Origin: an uncultured Duncaniella sp.
GTDB lineage: Bacteria > Bacteroidota > Bacteroidia > Bacteroidales > Muribaculaceae
Direction of reading: 5' to 3'
NCBI GenBank assembly: GCA_910586665.1
Contig: CAJUIX010000013.1
Span: 25,035-89,034 of the forward strand
Length of the DNA stretch: 64,000 bases
Shown piece after piece: positions 56,923 through 64,000 of this stretch (position 1 is its first letter; each line of letters opens with the position of its first letter). The notes under the pieces are model-generated. The model ran no database searches and was not told the origin of the DNA. It saw nothing but the letters and a program-made list of their open reading frames with translations. The position numbers and the translations under genes were made by a program.

Positions 56923-58971
56923 TTATTCCTGAGGCTTTTTGAGCTCCGGGTAGGAGATGCGCGAGTGGTACATGGTGCGTAGGCGCTGGGCAAACACATC
57001 CTTGATAGTGCTCACGTCGCGGAAGGATATTGGCGACTGGTTGTGGAGTCCTTCGGCAATCTGTGCGTCGATGATTTTGTTGACGAGCGCCGATATGGCC
57101 TCCGGGGAGTGGTCGGTCATGGAGCGCGAGGCCGCCTCGACGGAGTCTGCCATCATGATGAGCGAGGTTTCCTTTGACTGCGGGTTCGGGCCGGGGTAGC
57201 TGAAGGCTGCCGGGTCCACCTCCTCGTCGGGGTGGGCGTTGCAGTATGTGGTATAGAAATAGCGGGCCTTGCCGTTGCCGTGGTGCTCGGTGATGAACTT
57301 GCGTATCATCTTGGGGAGCTTGGCCTTCTCGGCGAGGGCGAGTCCTTCGTTGACGTGGCCGGTGACGATGCGCGCGCTCTGTATCGGGTCGAGGGCGTCG
57401 TGGGGATTGACTCCGTGCTGGTTCTCGGTATAGAAGGCCGGATTCTTTATTTTGCCTATGTCGTGGTAGAGGGCGCCTGTACGGACGAGCTGTACGTTGG
57501 CTCCGATACGCGAGGCGGCCGCCGATGCGAGGTTGCTCACGGCCATAGAGTGGTTGAAGGTGCCGGGGCACTCCTCGGATAGCTCGCGCAGGAGGGGATT
57601 GTTGATGTCGCTCAGCTCTACGAGCGTCACCCGCGAGGTGAAGCCGTAGATTCTCTCGACAAGGAACATCAGCACATAGCTGAAGGATATGAGTATGGCG
57701 TTGATGGCGAAGGCCCCGAAGATGCGTCCCTCGGTCTTGGCGAGCGAGCCTGACTGCATGACCTCGATGGCTATGTAGGACAGGGCGTAGGCGAGGAAGA
57801 TCAGGGCCGCCGTGCGTATGAGCTGGCTGCGGCGCGAAAGGTCCTTGAGGGAGTCGATGGCCACGAAGCCGGCGATGAGCTGGATGAACACGAACTCAAG
57901 TGCGAAGGAGGCAAGGATGGCGCAGATGAGCACCTGTACGACGTGGCAGAAGTAGGCTGTGCGCGAGTCGAGGAAGATGAGCACGAGTATGGGCACTATC
58001 GTGAAGGGAGTGATGTAGTAGCCCATGCGGAAGCCGGCCTCCATAGCGAAGGCGAAGAGGGTGAAGATGCCTATGAGCGACATGAGGAAAATCACCGTGC
58101 GGTCATCCTCGAAGTAGTCTTGGCGGAAGATGAAGAGATAGGCATAGATTGCTCCGAAGAGTATCACCATATATAATATCTGTCCGGCTATGGGGTAGTA
58201 GTGCTGCGATATGGCGCCGTTGCCGCGCTCGTCGGCAATCTTTTCGTAGGTGCGGAGCACAGTCGCGAGCCGCGAGGTGACGATGTCACCCTTATCGATG
58301 ATTCGCTCCCCCTGCTGGACCACTCCGATAGGGGCCATAGCCTTTTGGTAGGCCTCGTCGATGAGTCGGCGCGATGTCACGGAGTCGACGAGTATGTTGG
58401 GGTGGAGCATCTGCGAGAGCTTGGTGGCGGATATGGCCTGGCGCACATCGCGGTCTCGGAGCACGCTGTCGAGATGCTCGTAGGCACGGAAGGGGGAGAG
58501 GTAGTTGGTCGTCGGTATGCTTATGGCGACGTTGTCGTGGATGAATCGGACAGCCGGGAGCTTGCCGGAGGCGATGCGGTTGTAGGTCTCGCGGTCCACG
58601 ATGCCGTTCTCATATATCTTGCGTATCTCCTTTATAATCTGGTTGCGTTGCGCGGGGGTGATGTCGAGGTCGGTCGCCGCGTTAAGACGTGTGGTGTAGT
58701 CGGAGATGATGGTCTTCTCGGCAGTGATGTCGCGGGTGAACACCGGCTCGAAGTGGCGGTCGATGCTGTCCTTGACCCTTGCGGCGCTCAGCGAGTCGAG
58801 GTGTACCGGTATGTCGAATGGAGCGGTCAGGAGGGCGTAGCTCCAGGGGCGCCCTTCTTCAAAATCATAGTGGTTCTCGCCCGTGCGGGGGAGAAAGTAG
58901 ACTGTGACCGAGACCACGATGATAAATAGCAGTGCCCTAAGTGAAATTTGGCGCGATGGCATGGATTTCAT
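56923..58971 (-). CDS. PgpH-type 7TM HD-domain phosphohydrolase
   Basis: A 682-residue membrane protein. One N-terminal helix (ALLFIIVVSVTVYFLP) leads to an outside 7TMR-HDED domain (about 30-310), then seven transmembrane helices (about 315-475). A cytoplasmic HD domain follows, with NHSMAVSNLA, the metal motif LYHDIGKIKNP, GHVNEGL and TEHHGNGKARY. PgpH-type enzymes hydrolyse cyclic di-AMP. The start at 58971 is chosen because it overlaps the DUF2752 stop by 4 nt (ATGA); MPSRQ at 58962 is an alternative. Coupling to DUF2752 and the dispanin-like gene suggests a joint membrane function. Confidence 0.88.
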   Translation of the reverse strand: MKSMPSRQISLRALLFIIVVSVTVYFLPRTGENHYDFEEGRPWSYALLTAPFDIPVHLDSLSAARVKDSIDRHFEPVFTRDITAEKTIISDYTTRLNAATDLDITPAQRNQIIKEIRKIYENGIVDRETYNRIASGKLPAVRFIHDNVAISIPTTNYLSPFRAYEHLDSVLRDRDVRQAISATKLSQMLHPNILVDSVTSRRLIDEAYQKAMAPIGVVQQGERIIDKGDIVTSRLATVLRTYEKIADERGNGAISQHYYPIAGQILYMVILFGAIYAYLFIFRQDYFEDDRTVIFLMSLIGIFTLFAFAMEAGFRMGYYITPFTIVPILVLIFLDSRTAYFCHVVQVLICAILASFALEFVFIQLIAGFVAIDSLKDLSRRSQLIRTAALIFLAYALSYIAIEVMQSGSLAKTEGRIFGAFAINAILISFSYVLMFLVERIYGFTSRVTLVELSDINNPLLRELSEECPGTFNHSMAVSNLASAAASRIGANVQLVRTGALYHDIGKIKNPAFYTENQHGVNPHDALDPIQSARIVTGHVNEGLALAEKAKLPKMIRKFITEHHGNGKARYFYTTYCNAHPDEEVDPAAFSYPGPNPQSKETSLIMMADSVEAASRSMTDHSPEAISALVNKIIDAQIAEGLHNQSPISFRDVSTIKDVFAQRLRTMYHSRISYPELKKPQE

Positions 58972-59360
58972 ACGTCGAATATGTTGCGGACGATAGTCCA
59001 GATAATGATGGTCGCAAGTATTGTGAGGATGAAGAATCGCGCTCCGAGGAAGCGCCGGAGGCGTGGCAGGCGGTTGCCGGCCAGATTGGTTATGGCGAGG
59101 AGGGCGAGCAGCGGCAGCTCGAGCATGAAGAGGGCGTTGTAGGCGAAGGCTGCGCGGAAGTCCCCGGCGAGCATGGCGTGGACGGCACGCTGCGAGCCGC
59201 AGCCCGGACATGACAGCCCCGTCAGCATCTTGAAACTACAGCGCGGATACAGTCCGGACGACGGCTCTGCAAGCAGGTAGAGCAGTCCCAGGCCTGCGGC
59301 GGCGATGCAGCCTGCCACAATCAGGATGGTCCTGTAGCGTTGCAGAAAATCGGGCTGCAT
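58968..59360 (-). CDS. DUF2752 membrane protein
   Basis: A 130-residue membrane protein with three transmembrane helices: YRTILIVAGCIAAAGLGLLYLL, AAFAYNALFMLELPLLALLAI and ARFFILTILATIIIWTIV (each given in part). The DUF2752 signature is SFKMLTGLSCPGCGSQRAVHAM with the conserved Cys-Pro-Gly-Cys-Gly, presumably a metal- or lipid-associated loop. The function of the family is not established. Its ATG shares one base with the stop codon (TGATG) of the GYF/dispanin-like gene, and its stop overlaps the PgpH start. DUF2752 is often a neighbour of CD225-domain proteins in bacteria. Confidence 0.85.
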   Translation of the reverse strand: MQPDFLQRYRTILIVAGCIAAAGLGLLYLLAEPSSGLYPRCSFKMLTGLSCPGCGSQRAVHAMLAGDFRAAFAYNALFMLELPLLALLAITNLAGNRLPRLRRFLGARFFILTILATIIIWTIVRNIFDV

Positions 59361-59977
59361 CAGGCTGACATCAGGCTGAAGAGGACCGAGAAGGGCGCCC
59401 AGATGAGTCCGGCTACGAATGAGATGATAATCCAGAGTTGCGCCTTGGAGGAAGCGTCGAGCGCGCCCATGTAGTCGCCGCGGTAGTAGGCGGGCGACAC
59501 TTTGGCCGCATAGAAGATAGACACTATGCCGGTCGGGATGCAGCAGCAGATAGTCATGACGATTGCCCAGATGAGGTAGTTGCTCGGCATCGGGGGCATG
59601 CGGTTGGGGTCGAAGCCCTGGCCGACAGGGTTCTGGCCGTAGTACTGCTGGTTGTACTGCCCGTAGGGATTCCCCTGGGCATAGTTCTGCTGCCAGCCCT
59701 GGTTGTTGTAGCTATTGCAGCCCTGGTTGTAGTATCCGCCCTGCTGATTGCCGGCGGAAGCCTGGCCGTAGCCCTGTCCCGGCTGCTGTGCCTGGTAGGG
59801 GGCACCGTCGGAGCCGGAAAAGAGGGCGGCTACTTCGGGGACGGCACCTGCCGTGGTCCAGTCGCTGAGGCCTTCGTGCCATAGCGGTGTCGAGGGATTG
59901 AGACCCGGCTGTGTCGAAAGCTCTTCGAGGGTCAGCGGGCCTTTCTGCACGCTGTCTATAATGATCCAGTATTTCAT
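59360..59977 (-). CDS. GYF-domain, dispanin (CD225)-like membrane protein with prion-like linker
   Basis: A 205-residue protein in three parts. Residues 1-50: GYF_2 domain with the motif GPLTLEELSTQPGLNPSTPLWHEGLSDW in part. Residues 60-130 are an unusual linker made almost only of Gln, Gly, Tyr and Asn, with AGNQQGGYYNQGCNSYNNQG and several more tyrosines, like prion-like domains that phase-separate. Residues 135-205 are a CD225/dispanin domain with two transmembrane helices (YLIWAIVMTICCCIPTGIV and LWIIISFVAGLIWAPFSVL, quoted in part). The start at 59977 (MKYWIII) begins the GYF domain; an upstream in-frame ATG at 60061 would start in a palindrome. First gene of the DUF2752/PgpH operon. Function unknown. 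Confidence 0.8.
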   Translation of the reverse strand: MKYWIIIDSVQKGPLTLEELSTQPGLNPSTPLWHEGLSDWTTAGAVPEVAALFSGSDGAPYQAQQPGQGYGQASAGNQQGGYYNQGCNSYNNQGWQQNYAQGNPYGQYNQQYYGQNPVGQGFDPNRMPPMPSNYLIWAIVMTICCCIPTGIVSIFYAAKVSPAYYRGDYMGALDASSKAQLWIIISFVAGLIWAPFSVLFSLMSA

Positions 59978-60032
59978 ATATGATGAATTGTTACTATCGG
60001 CCCTCTGTGCAGGCGTTGCAAAACCGTTTTTG

Positions 60033-60062
60033 TATGGACGCTGCGCGCAGCGTCCATACATT
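60033..60062. repeat. Perfect 30-nt palindrome between deoC and the dispanin-like gene
   Basis: Every base of 60033-60062 pairs with its mirror partner; the arms are TGTATGGACGCTGCG and CGCAGCGTCCATACA. It has no loop and no T-run, but imperfect outer pairing (GTTGCA around 60017 with TGCAAC around 60074) lengthens it. It lies 54 nt downstream of deoC and may end its message or be a member of a dispersed palindrome family. Confidence 0.8.
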
Positions 60063-60115
60063 CGGTATATTGTGCAACACCACTGCGGAGTGACCGTAGT
60101 GTTTGTTATCGTTTA

Positions 60116-61000
60116 TCAGAAGAATTTTGTCTCCTCGCCGAGGATGTCGGAGAGGACGGCATTGGCGAGACGGGATGCGCCGATGCGGAAGTACTCGTTG
60201 GTCTCAACCCACTTCTCGCCGAGGACGGTCTTGACGACAGTGTAGTATTTGAGGGCCTCCTCGGTGGTCGAGACCCCGCCGGCAGCCTTGAAGCCTACCA
60301 TGCGGCCTGTCTTCTCGTAGTATTCCTTGATGCACTCGCACATGATGTATGTGGCCTCGAGTGATGCACCCGGATATTCCTTGCCGGTCGAGGTCTTGAG
60401 GAAGTCGGCACCCGAGTAGAGAGCGAGGACGGAGGCGTTGCGGATGTTCTCGGCAGTCTTGAGAGCGCCTGACTCGAGGATAACCTTCATGAGCGAGTCG
60501 CGGCAGGAGTGTTTCATCTCCGAAAGCTGGTCGCACACTTCCTCGTAGTCCTTGTCGAAGAAGTCACCGAGGCCGAGCACAACGTCGATTTCGTCGGCAC
60601 CTGCCTCGACAGCGAGACCCACCTCGGCAATTTTCACCTCGATGAAGCTCTGCGCGCTGGGGAAGCAGCCGGCCACGGCGGCAATGTCGACGTCGGAGCA
60701 GTCGAGGACCGTGCGGACGATGGGGACGAAGTTGGGGTACACGCAGATGGCTGCGACGTTGGGCAGGTCGGCGTGCTCGTGGGCGAAGGCGTTGACTCTC
60801 TCGGTGAAGTCGGCCACCGAGCGCTGCGAGTCGGTCGATTTGAGCGTGGTCAGGTCAATCGAGTTGAATATCTGTTTGAGCACCTCGGGCTTGTTGTTCT
60901 CCGCAAGGTGTTTTGAGAGGATTTCTTCTACTTTGGCGCTCACCTCGGCGTCGGATGTGGTGACGCGACATTCTGAAATGGCTTGCTGATACTTATCCAT
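60116..61000 (-). CDS. deoC: Deoxyribose-phosphate aldolase
   Basis: A 294-residue class I aldolase. The catalytic set is visible: the proton-relay Asp in DEIDVVLGLG, the Schiff-base lysine in FLKTSTGKEY, and the second lysine in GFKAAGGVSTT. It splits 2-deoxyribose 5-phosphate to acetaldehyde and glyceraldehyde 3-phosphate in deoxynucleoside breakdown. The length is above the 220-260 residues of compact DeoC proteins because of a helical N-terminal extension, common in Bacteroidetes. It is the third gene after dtd and mazG, with a 67-nt gap. Confidence 0.94.
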   Translation of the reverse strand: MDKYQQAISECRVTTSDAEVSAKVEEILSKHLAENNKPEVLKQIFNSIDLTTLKSTDSQRSVADFTERVNAFAHEHADLPNVAAICVYPNFVPIVRTVLDCSDVDIAAVAGCFPSAQSFIEVKIAEVGLAVEAGADEIDVVLGLGDFFDKDYEEVCDQLSEMKHSCRDSLMKVILESGALKTAENIRNASVLALYSGADFLKTSTGKEYPGASLEATYIMCECIKEYYEKTGRMVGFKAAGGVSTTEEALKYYTVVKTVLGEKWVETNEYFRIGASRLANAVLSDILGEETKFF

Positions 61001-61067
61001 GATGATTATCGTTTAAAGGGTTTGTAAGTTCACAAAATCAAAGAGACTTCGGGTGACGCCCGCGCGG

Positions 61068-61454
61068 TCAGGCCTGCGGGTCTTCCGCAGCTGGGTGGCC
61101 GAGCTTGGGGTTGGAGATGTGCCGGAGGGAGTCGCGGGCGGTCTTCTTCTCGATGTTGCGCCTCACGGCCTCGGTCAGGTCGACGCCTGTCTGGTTGGCT
61201 ATGGCCGTGAGCACCCAGAGCAGGTCGGCAAGCTCGTCGGCGAGCATGTCGGTGCTCTCCCCCTCCTTGAACGACTGATCGCCGTAGGCACGGGCCATAA
61301 TTCGCGCCACCTCCCCGGTCTCCTCCGCAAGGATGGCGGTGTTGGTGAGCGGCGAGAAGTAGCGCACGCCTATAGTCCTGATCCACTCGTCGACCAGGGC
61401 CTGGTAGGAGCGGAGGGTTATAGAGCCGTCGGATGTCGTAGGGGCTGCTTTCAT
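61068..61454 (-). CDS. MazG-like nucleotide pyrophosphohydrolase
   Basis: A 128-residue all-alpha NTP pyrophosphatase of the MazG/dUTPase-like class. The metal-binding signature EETGEVARIMAR (ExxE) and DELADLLWVL (ExxD), which are about 28 residues apart, are intact. These enzymes hydrolyse non-canonical or excess nucleoside triphosphates to monophosphates, cleaning the nucleotide pool. It sits between dtd and deoC on the minus strand, in a small group with nucleotide- and quality-control functions. Confidence 0.88.
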   Translation of the reverse strand: MKAAPTTSDGSITLRSYQALVDEWIRTIGVRYFSPLTNTAILAEETGEVARIMARAYGDQSFKEGESTDMLADELADLLWVLTAIANQTGVDLTEAVRRNIEKKTARDSLRHISNPKLGHPAAEDPQA

Positions 61455-61479
61455 GGTCAGTCTCTTGGTTTTTAATCTG

Positions 61480-61932
61480 TCAGTCTCTTAGTTTTGAATC
61501 TATAACAATCGTGACGGGGCCGTCGTTCACGAGGGCCACCTTCATGTCGGCTCCGAACACCCCTTTCTTCACCTCGCGTCCGAGCAGCGTCCCACATTCG
61601 GAGCAGAACTGCTCGTAGAGGGGGACGGCAAGCTCGTGGCCGGCGGCGTGGATGTAGCTCGGTCGGTTCCCCTTGCGGGTCGATGCGCAGAGCGTGAACT
61701 GGCTGACGGCGAGCATCTCGCCGCCGGTGTCGATGAGCGAGCGGTTCATCACCCCCTCGTCGTCATTGAATATGCGCATGGCCGTGCACTTGGCCGCGAG
61801 CCAGCGGACGTCGTCGGCTGTATCCCCGACGGAGACACCGACGAGCACCATCAGTCCCTTGCCTATGGAGCTGTGAAGCCGGCCTTCGATGCTGACCGAG
61901 GCCTCGGTGACACGTTGTATTACTAATTTCAT
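61480..61932 (-). CDS. dtd: D-aminoacyl-tRNA deacylase
   Basis: A 150-residue DTD-fold enzyme. The start MKLVIQRVTEASVSI aligns with the usual M-R-x-V-V-Q-R-V. Key motifs are SQFTLCAS (with the SQFTL active-site strand) and NDGPVTIVID (with the Gly-cis-Pro of the NxGPVT motif). It removes D-amino acids, notably D-Tyr, from mischarged tRNA. The start at 61932 is preferred over 61941 because it matches the family start; the -7 element at 61946-61939 then implies a nearly leaderless message. First gene of the dtd-mazG-deoC group. Confidence 0.94.
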   Translation of the reverse strand: MKLVIQRVTEASVSIEGRLHSSIGKGLMVLVGVSVGDTADDVRWLAAKCTAMRIFNDDEGVMNRSLIDTGGEMLAVSQFTLCASTRKGNRPSYIHAAGHELAVPLYEQFCSECGTLLGREVKKGVFGADMKVALVNDGPVTIVIDSKLRD

Positions 61933-61938
61933 ATCCTG

Positions 61939-61946
61939 CAAATTTA
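61939..61946 (-). promoter_or_regulatory. -7 element of dtd, implying a leaderless message
   Basis: TAAATTTG on the minus strand matches TAnnTTTG and ends 7 nt before the ATG at 61932. No clear -33 TTTG lies at the expected distance. Confidence 0.45.
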
Positions 61947-62081
61947 CAAAATAATTCGGACTATCCGCCCCTTATAGGTGGAAATTTGGATTTCCGGCCT
62001 CCCGGACTAGAAAAAATTTGCATCCGGGTGAACAGATTCGGATGAAGTCTCGTTATAAGTAATGAACGTCAACTATTGTTT

Positions 62082-63266
62082 ATGAAAGGGAAACCAAGAT
62101 TGTTAATGGTGTTAGCAGCGTTATGTCCCTTGGGCTTGCCAGCTCAAGGGATTGCTGATATTGTGGCGGCTCTTGAGAAGACAGGCTGCTACGAAGCCAC
62201 GGCGCGCTTCAGTGTGTCGCTCCCGCAGAGCGACAAGGATGTGGTCTATGAGATACGGCTCTCGTCGGCACCGGCCGAGGGCGACCCCCTCTCGCCAGCC
62301 GACTATGTCACCGAGTGGGACATGGATACCCCCTCCGGCCCAGTGAGCGGCTTCTCGGCCTACTTTGACGGCCACCACTACCGCTACCGCAACGAGCGCC
62401 TCCAGGAGTATCATCTCGAGTGGGATTCGATTCCGTTCATGCCGCGCGGCAACTCTATGGGTGTGCAGGCCTCGGCCCAGTTTACCGACCTCTATCCGGC
62501 ATATATAGCCCGCGAGCTTAAAAAGATGGAGGCAGACCCGCGCTATGCGATTACAGTCAAGCCGGGCGCCAGGTTTGACGGTCGCGAGGCCGTCGAGGTC
62601 GCCACAGTCATGCGCGTCAACGATGTCACGGCTATGGAGAAGGACTTCATCTTCGACGCCGGAAGCCTCCTGCCCCTCCGCATCGACACCGAGAGCAATC
62701 CCGGACAGATCACGGAGCAGTCTATGCTCGTCACCTATAGCTATCCGGCCGAGATGCACTGCCCGGAGCTTGGCGAGGAGGCGCTGACAAGGCGCTATCC
62801 CGAGGTGTTTGAGAAGTACAGGGAAAACAATTTCCGCATAGAGAACCTCGCGGGGACGCAGCTACCGACCTTCTCCCTCCCGACCACAACAGGTGAGCGC
62901 TACACCTATCACCGCGGCGACAAGTTTGCCGCCCCGACCGTCATTGCCCTCCTTGACCCGGCGGCCGGCTTCAACGCCGAGATTGTCGAGAATGTCCGCG
63001 GGGCCGTTGACCGTCTGCCGGCGCAGGCCGATGTGATATGGGTGTTCAACTCTACCAACATCGACGCTATCGAGGCCGTGGTGCCGGCCATAAGGGTAGG
63101 CGAACACCTGCTGATGAACGGAAAGTCGCTCGCCCGCGACTGCGGAGCGGCCTCTCTGCCCGTGGTTATCATGGCCGACAGCGGCGGCAAGGTCAAAAAT
63201 GTGGTGCTCGGACTCAACAAGGAGCTTGGTAATATTGTTCTACAGACGATGGCTCTTGTTGACTGA
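62082..63266 (+). CDS. Exported protein with a thioredoxin-like C-terminal domain lacking CxxC
   Basis: A 394-residue protein with a signal peptide (LLMVLAALCPLGLPAQG). The N-terminal two thirds are beta-rich and LolA/DUF-like (YFDGHHYRYRNERLQEYHLEW in part, MRVNDVTAMEKDFIFDAG). From about residue 260 the sequence follows a TlpA/AhpC-like thioredoxin fold: GTQLPTFSLPTTTGERY, then PTVIALLDPAAGFNAEIVENV where the redox CxxC should be, and LPVVIMADSGGKV. No cysteine pair is present, so disulfide exchange is unlikely. The ATG at 62082 is used; the frame could be extended only by a TTG at 62076. It is followed by tpx. Confidence 0.75.
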   Translation: MKGKPRLLMVLAALCPLGLPAQGIADIVAALEKTGCYEATARFSVSLPQSDKDVVYEIRLSSAPAEGDPLSPADYVTEWDMDTPSGPVSGFSAYFDGHHYRYRNERLQEYHLEWDSIPFMPRGNSMGVQASAQFTDLYPAYIARELKKMEADPRYAITVKPGARFDGREAVEVATVMRVNDVTAMEKDFIFDAGSLLPLRIDTESNPGQITEQSMLVTYSYPAEMHCPELGEEALTRRYPEVFEKYRENNFRIENLAGTQLPTFSLPTTTGERYTYHRGDKFAAPTVIALLDPAAGFNAEIVENVRGAVDRLPAQADVIWVFNSTNIDAIEAVVPAIRVGEHLLMNGKSLARDCGAASLPVVIMADSGGKVKNVVLGLNKELGNIVLQTMALVD

Positions 63267-63334
63267 GAATCCATGACCCACAACCACCTATAAGTATAGA
63301 ACAGAAGAAAAACTTGAAATATAAAGAAATAGAT

Positions 63335-63844
63335 ATGGAAACTGTATTTTTTAAAGGCCAGCCGTGTCACACCTGCGGCACCGTACCCACCATTGGTGAA
63401 ACCGCTCCATGTTTTCATCTCGCCGGACCTGATCTCTCGCAGCTCCTCTGCACTGATTTTGCCGGAAAGCGTGTAGTCCTCAACATCTTCCCCAGCCTCG
63501 ACACCGAGGTCTGCGCACGCAGCGTCCGCCGTTTCAATGAGGAGGCTGCTGCATTGGACGACGTCGTTGTCATCTGCGTCTCGATGGACCTCCCCTTCGC
63601 TATGGGCCGCTTCTGCACTGTCGAGGGCATCAAGAATGTGCTCTTCGGCTCGGCTTTCCGCTCCCCGCTGTTCGGCCAGAAGTATGGCGTGCAGCTTGTC
63701 GACGGCCCGCTTGCCGGACTGCTTGCCCGCTGCGTGCTCGTGCTCGACGAGAACCGCCGCGTGATTTTCCGGGACCTCGTGGAGGAAATCACCAACGAAC
63801 CAGACTATGCCGCCGCTCTCAAAGTACTCAAAGGAGAGGAGTAA
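63335..63844 (+). CDS. tpx: Thiol peroxidase
   Basis: A 169-residue atypical 2-Cys peroxiredoxin. It has the Tpx features: the peroxidatic cysteine in SLDTEVCARSVRRFN (TxxC) and the resolving cysteine in MGRFCTVEGIKNV. The Pro/Thr environment (NIFPSLDT) is typical. It reduces H2O2 and alkyl hydroperoxides using thioredoxin. The start METVFFKG at 63335 fits the family start; an in-frame ATG at 63314 exists. It is followed by a strong terminator. The 68-nt gap before it has no obvious consensus promoter. Confidence 0.94.
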   Translation: METVFFKGQPCHTCGTVPTIGETAPCFHLAGPDLSQLLCTDFAGKRVVLNIFPSLDTEVCARSVRRFNEEAAALDDVVVICVSMDLPFAMGRFCTVEGIKNVLFGSAFRSPLFGQKYGVQLVDGPLAGLLARCVLVLDENRRVIFRDLVEEITNEPDYAAALKVLKGEE

Positions 63845-63871
63845 GGTATAAGAAAATAGATTTTAGCAATG

Positions 63872-63903
63872 CGGGCTGCCGGACGTTTTTATCCGGCAGC
63901 CCG
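63872..63903 (+). terminator. Strong terminator after tpx
   Basis: A perfect 12-bp stem, CGGGCTGCCGGA (63872-63883) against TCCGGCAGCCCG (63892-63903), with an 8-nt loop rich in T. It begins 28 nt after the tpx stop codon. The last 97 bases of the window hold no supported feature. Confidence 0.8.
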
Positions 63904-64000
63904 TTGTGTTGGTAGAGTAATTTGTTAAGCTGATGTATCACATAGCTTTTTTTTCAGTAGATGACAAAAATTGAATTTATGCTGTTAAACATCTAATCTT

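Overview
The window reads as a high-GC member of the Bacteroidales, most likely a gut Muribaculaceae (S24-7) relative. This rests on family content: a GldK/L/M/N type IX secretion cluster, DUF1573, DUF3256, DUF4105, DUF4292, DUF5689 and DUF6359 families, an OstA-like/SurA-like outer-membrane block, and promoters of the Bacteroidetes form TTTG-n19..21-TAnnTTTG. I saw no rRNA, tRNA, insertion sequence or CRISPR array. About 52 protein genes are supported, mostly housekeeping and envelope functions.

Layout. 1-2.3 kb: 3' end of a porin-like gene, a secreted GH8 xylanase-type enzyme, and an ORF-less stretch with its own minus-strand promoter and terminator (candidate small RNA). 2.3-4.9 kb (minus): two DUF1573 proteins and meaB from one promoter. 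5-6 kb: a His/Lys-rich lipoprotein and a MntA/HepT toxin-antitoxin pair. 6-8.3 kb: malic enzyme fused to a phosphotransacetylase-like domain. 8.7-17.4 kb (plus): a secreted EEP-family nuclease/phosphatase, a cytidylate-kinase-like protein, a TonB-dependent receptor and two OB-fold (DUF5689) lipoproteins, which look like an uptake locus for a phosphodiester or nucleic-acid substrate. 17.5-18.3 kb: a four-helix-bundle (S23/bAvd-like) gene with a nonamer-repeat array. 18.3-30.4 kb (minus): SurA-like isomerase, OstA-like protein, MutL, DUF4105 membrane protein, a degenerate phosphatase and SecA. 30.4-31.4 kb: a second four-helix-bundle gene with arrays on both sides. 31.5-38.6 kb (plus): dut, TPR protein, DUF4292 lipoprotein, EnvC-like factor, DEAD-box helicase, DUF3256. 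38.7-45.8 kb (minus): PorT-like, PorP-like, GldK, GldL, GldM, GldN. 46-51.5 kb (minus): rseC-rnfB-rnfC, a PLP aminotransferase and tyrS. 51.6-54.5 kb: a three-gene glycan-synthesis group. 54.5-60 kb (minus): GH3 beta-glucosidase, and an operon of a GYF/dispanin-like protein, DUF2752 and a PgpH-type HD phosphohydrolase. 60-62 kb (minus): dtd, a MazG-like protein, deoC. 62-63.9 kb (plus): a thioredoxin-fold protein without CxxC and thiol peroxidase.

The most unusual signal is the pairing of both four-helix-bundle genes with intergenic arrays of degenerate 9-nt units (GGTCTTTAA-like at one locus, GGTCTAATA-like at the other) arranged as inverted arms that fold into stems of 25-39 pairs. The proteins are clearly paralogous and both arrays share the 9-nt period and a GGTCT core, while the unit sequence differs between loci. 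I propose this as a candidate uncharacterised genetic element. Second-rank candidates are the orphan promoter-terminator unit at 1.9-2.2 kb, the nuclease/TonB/OB-fold locus, and the dispanin-like protein with a prion-like linker that is translationally coupled to a PgpH-type gene.
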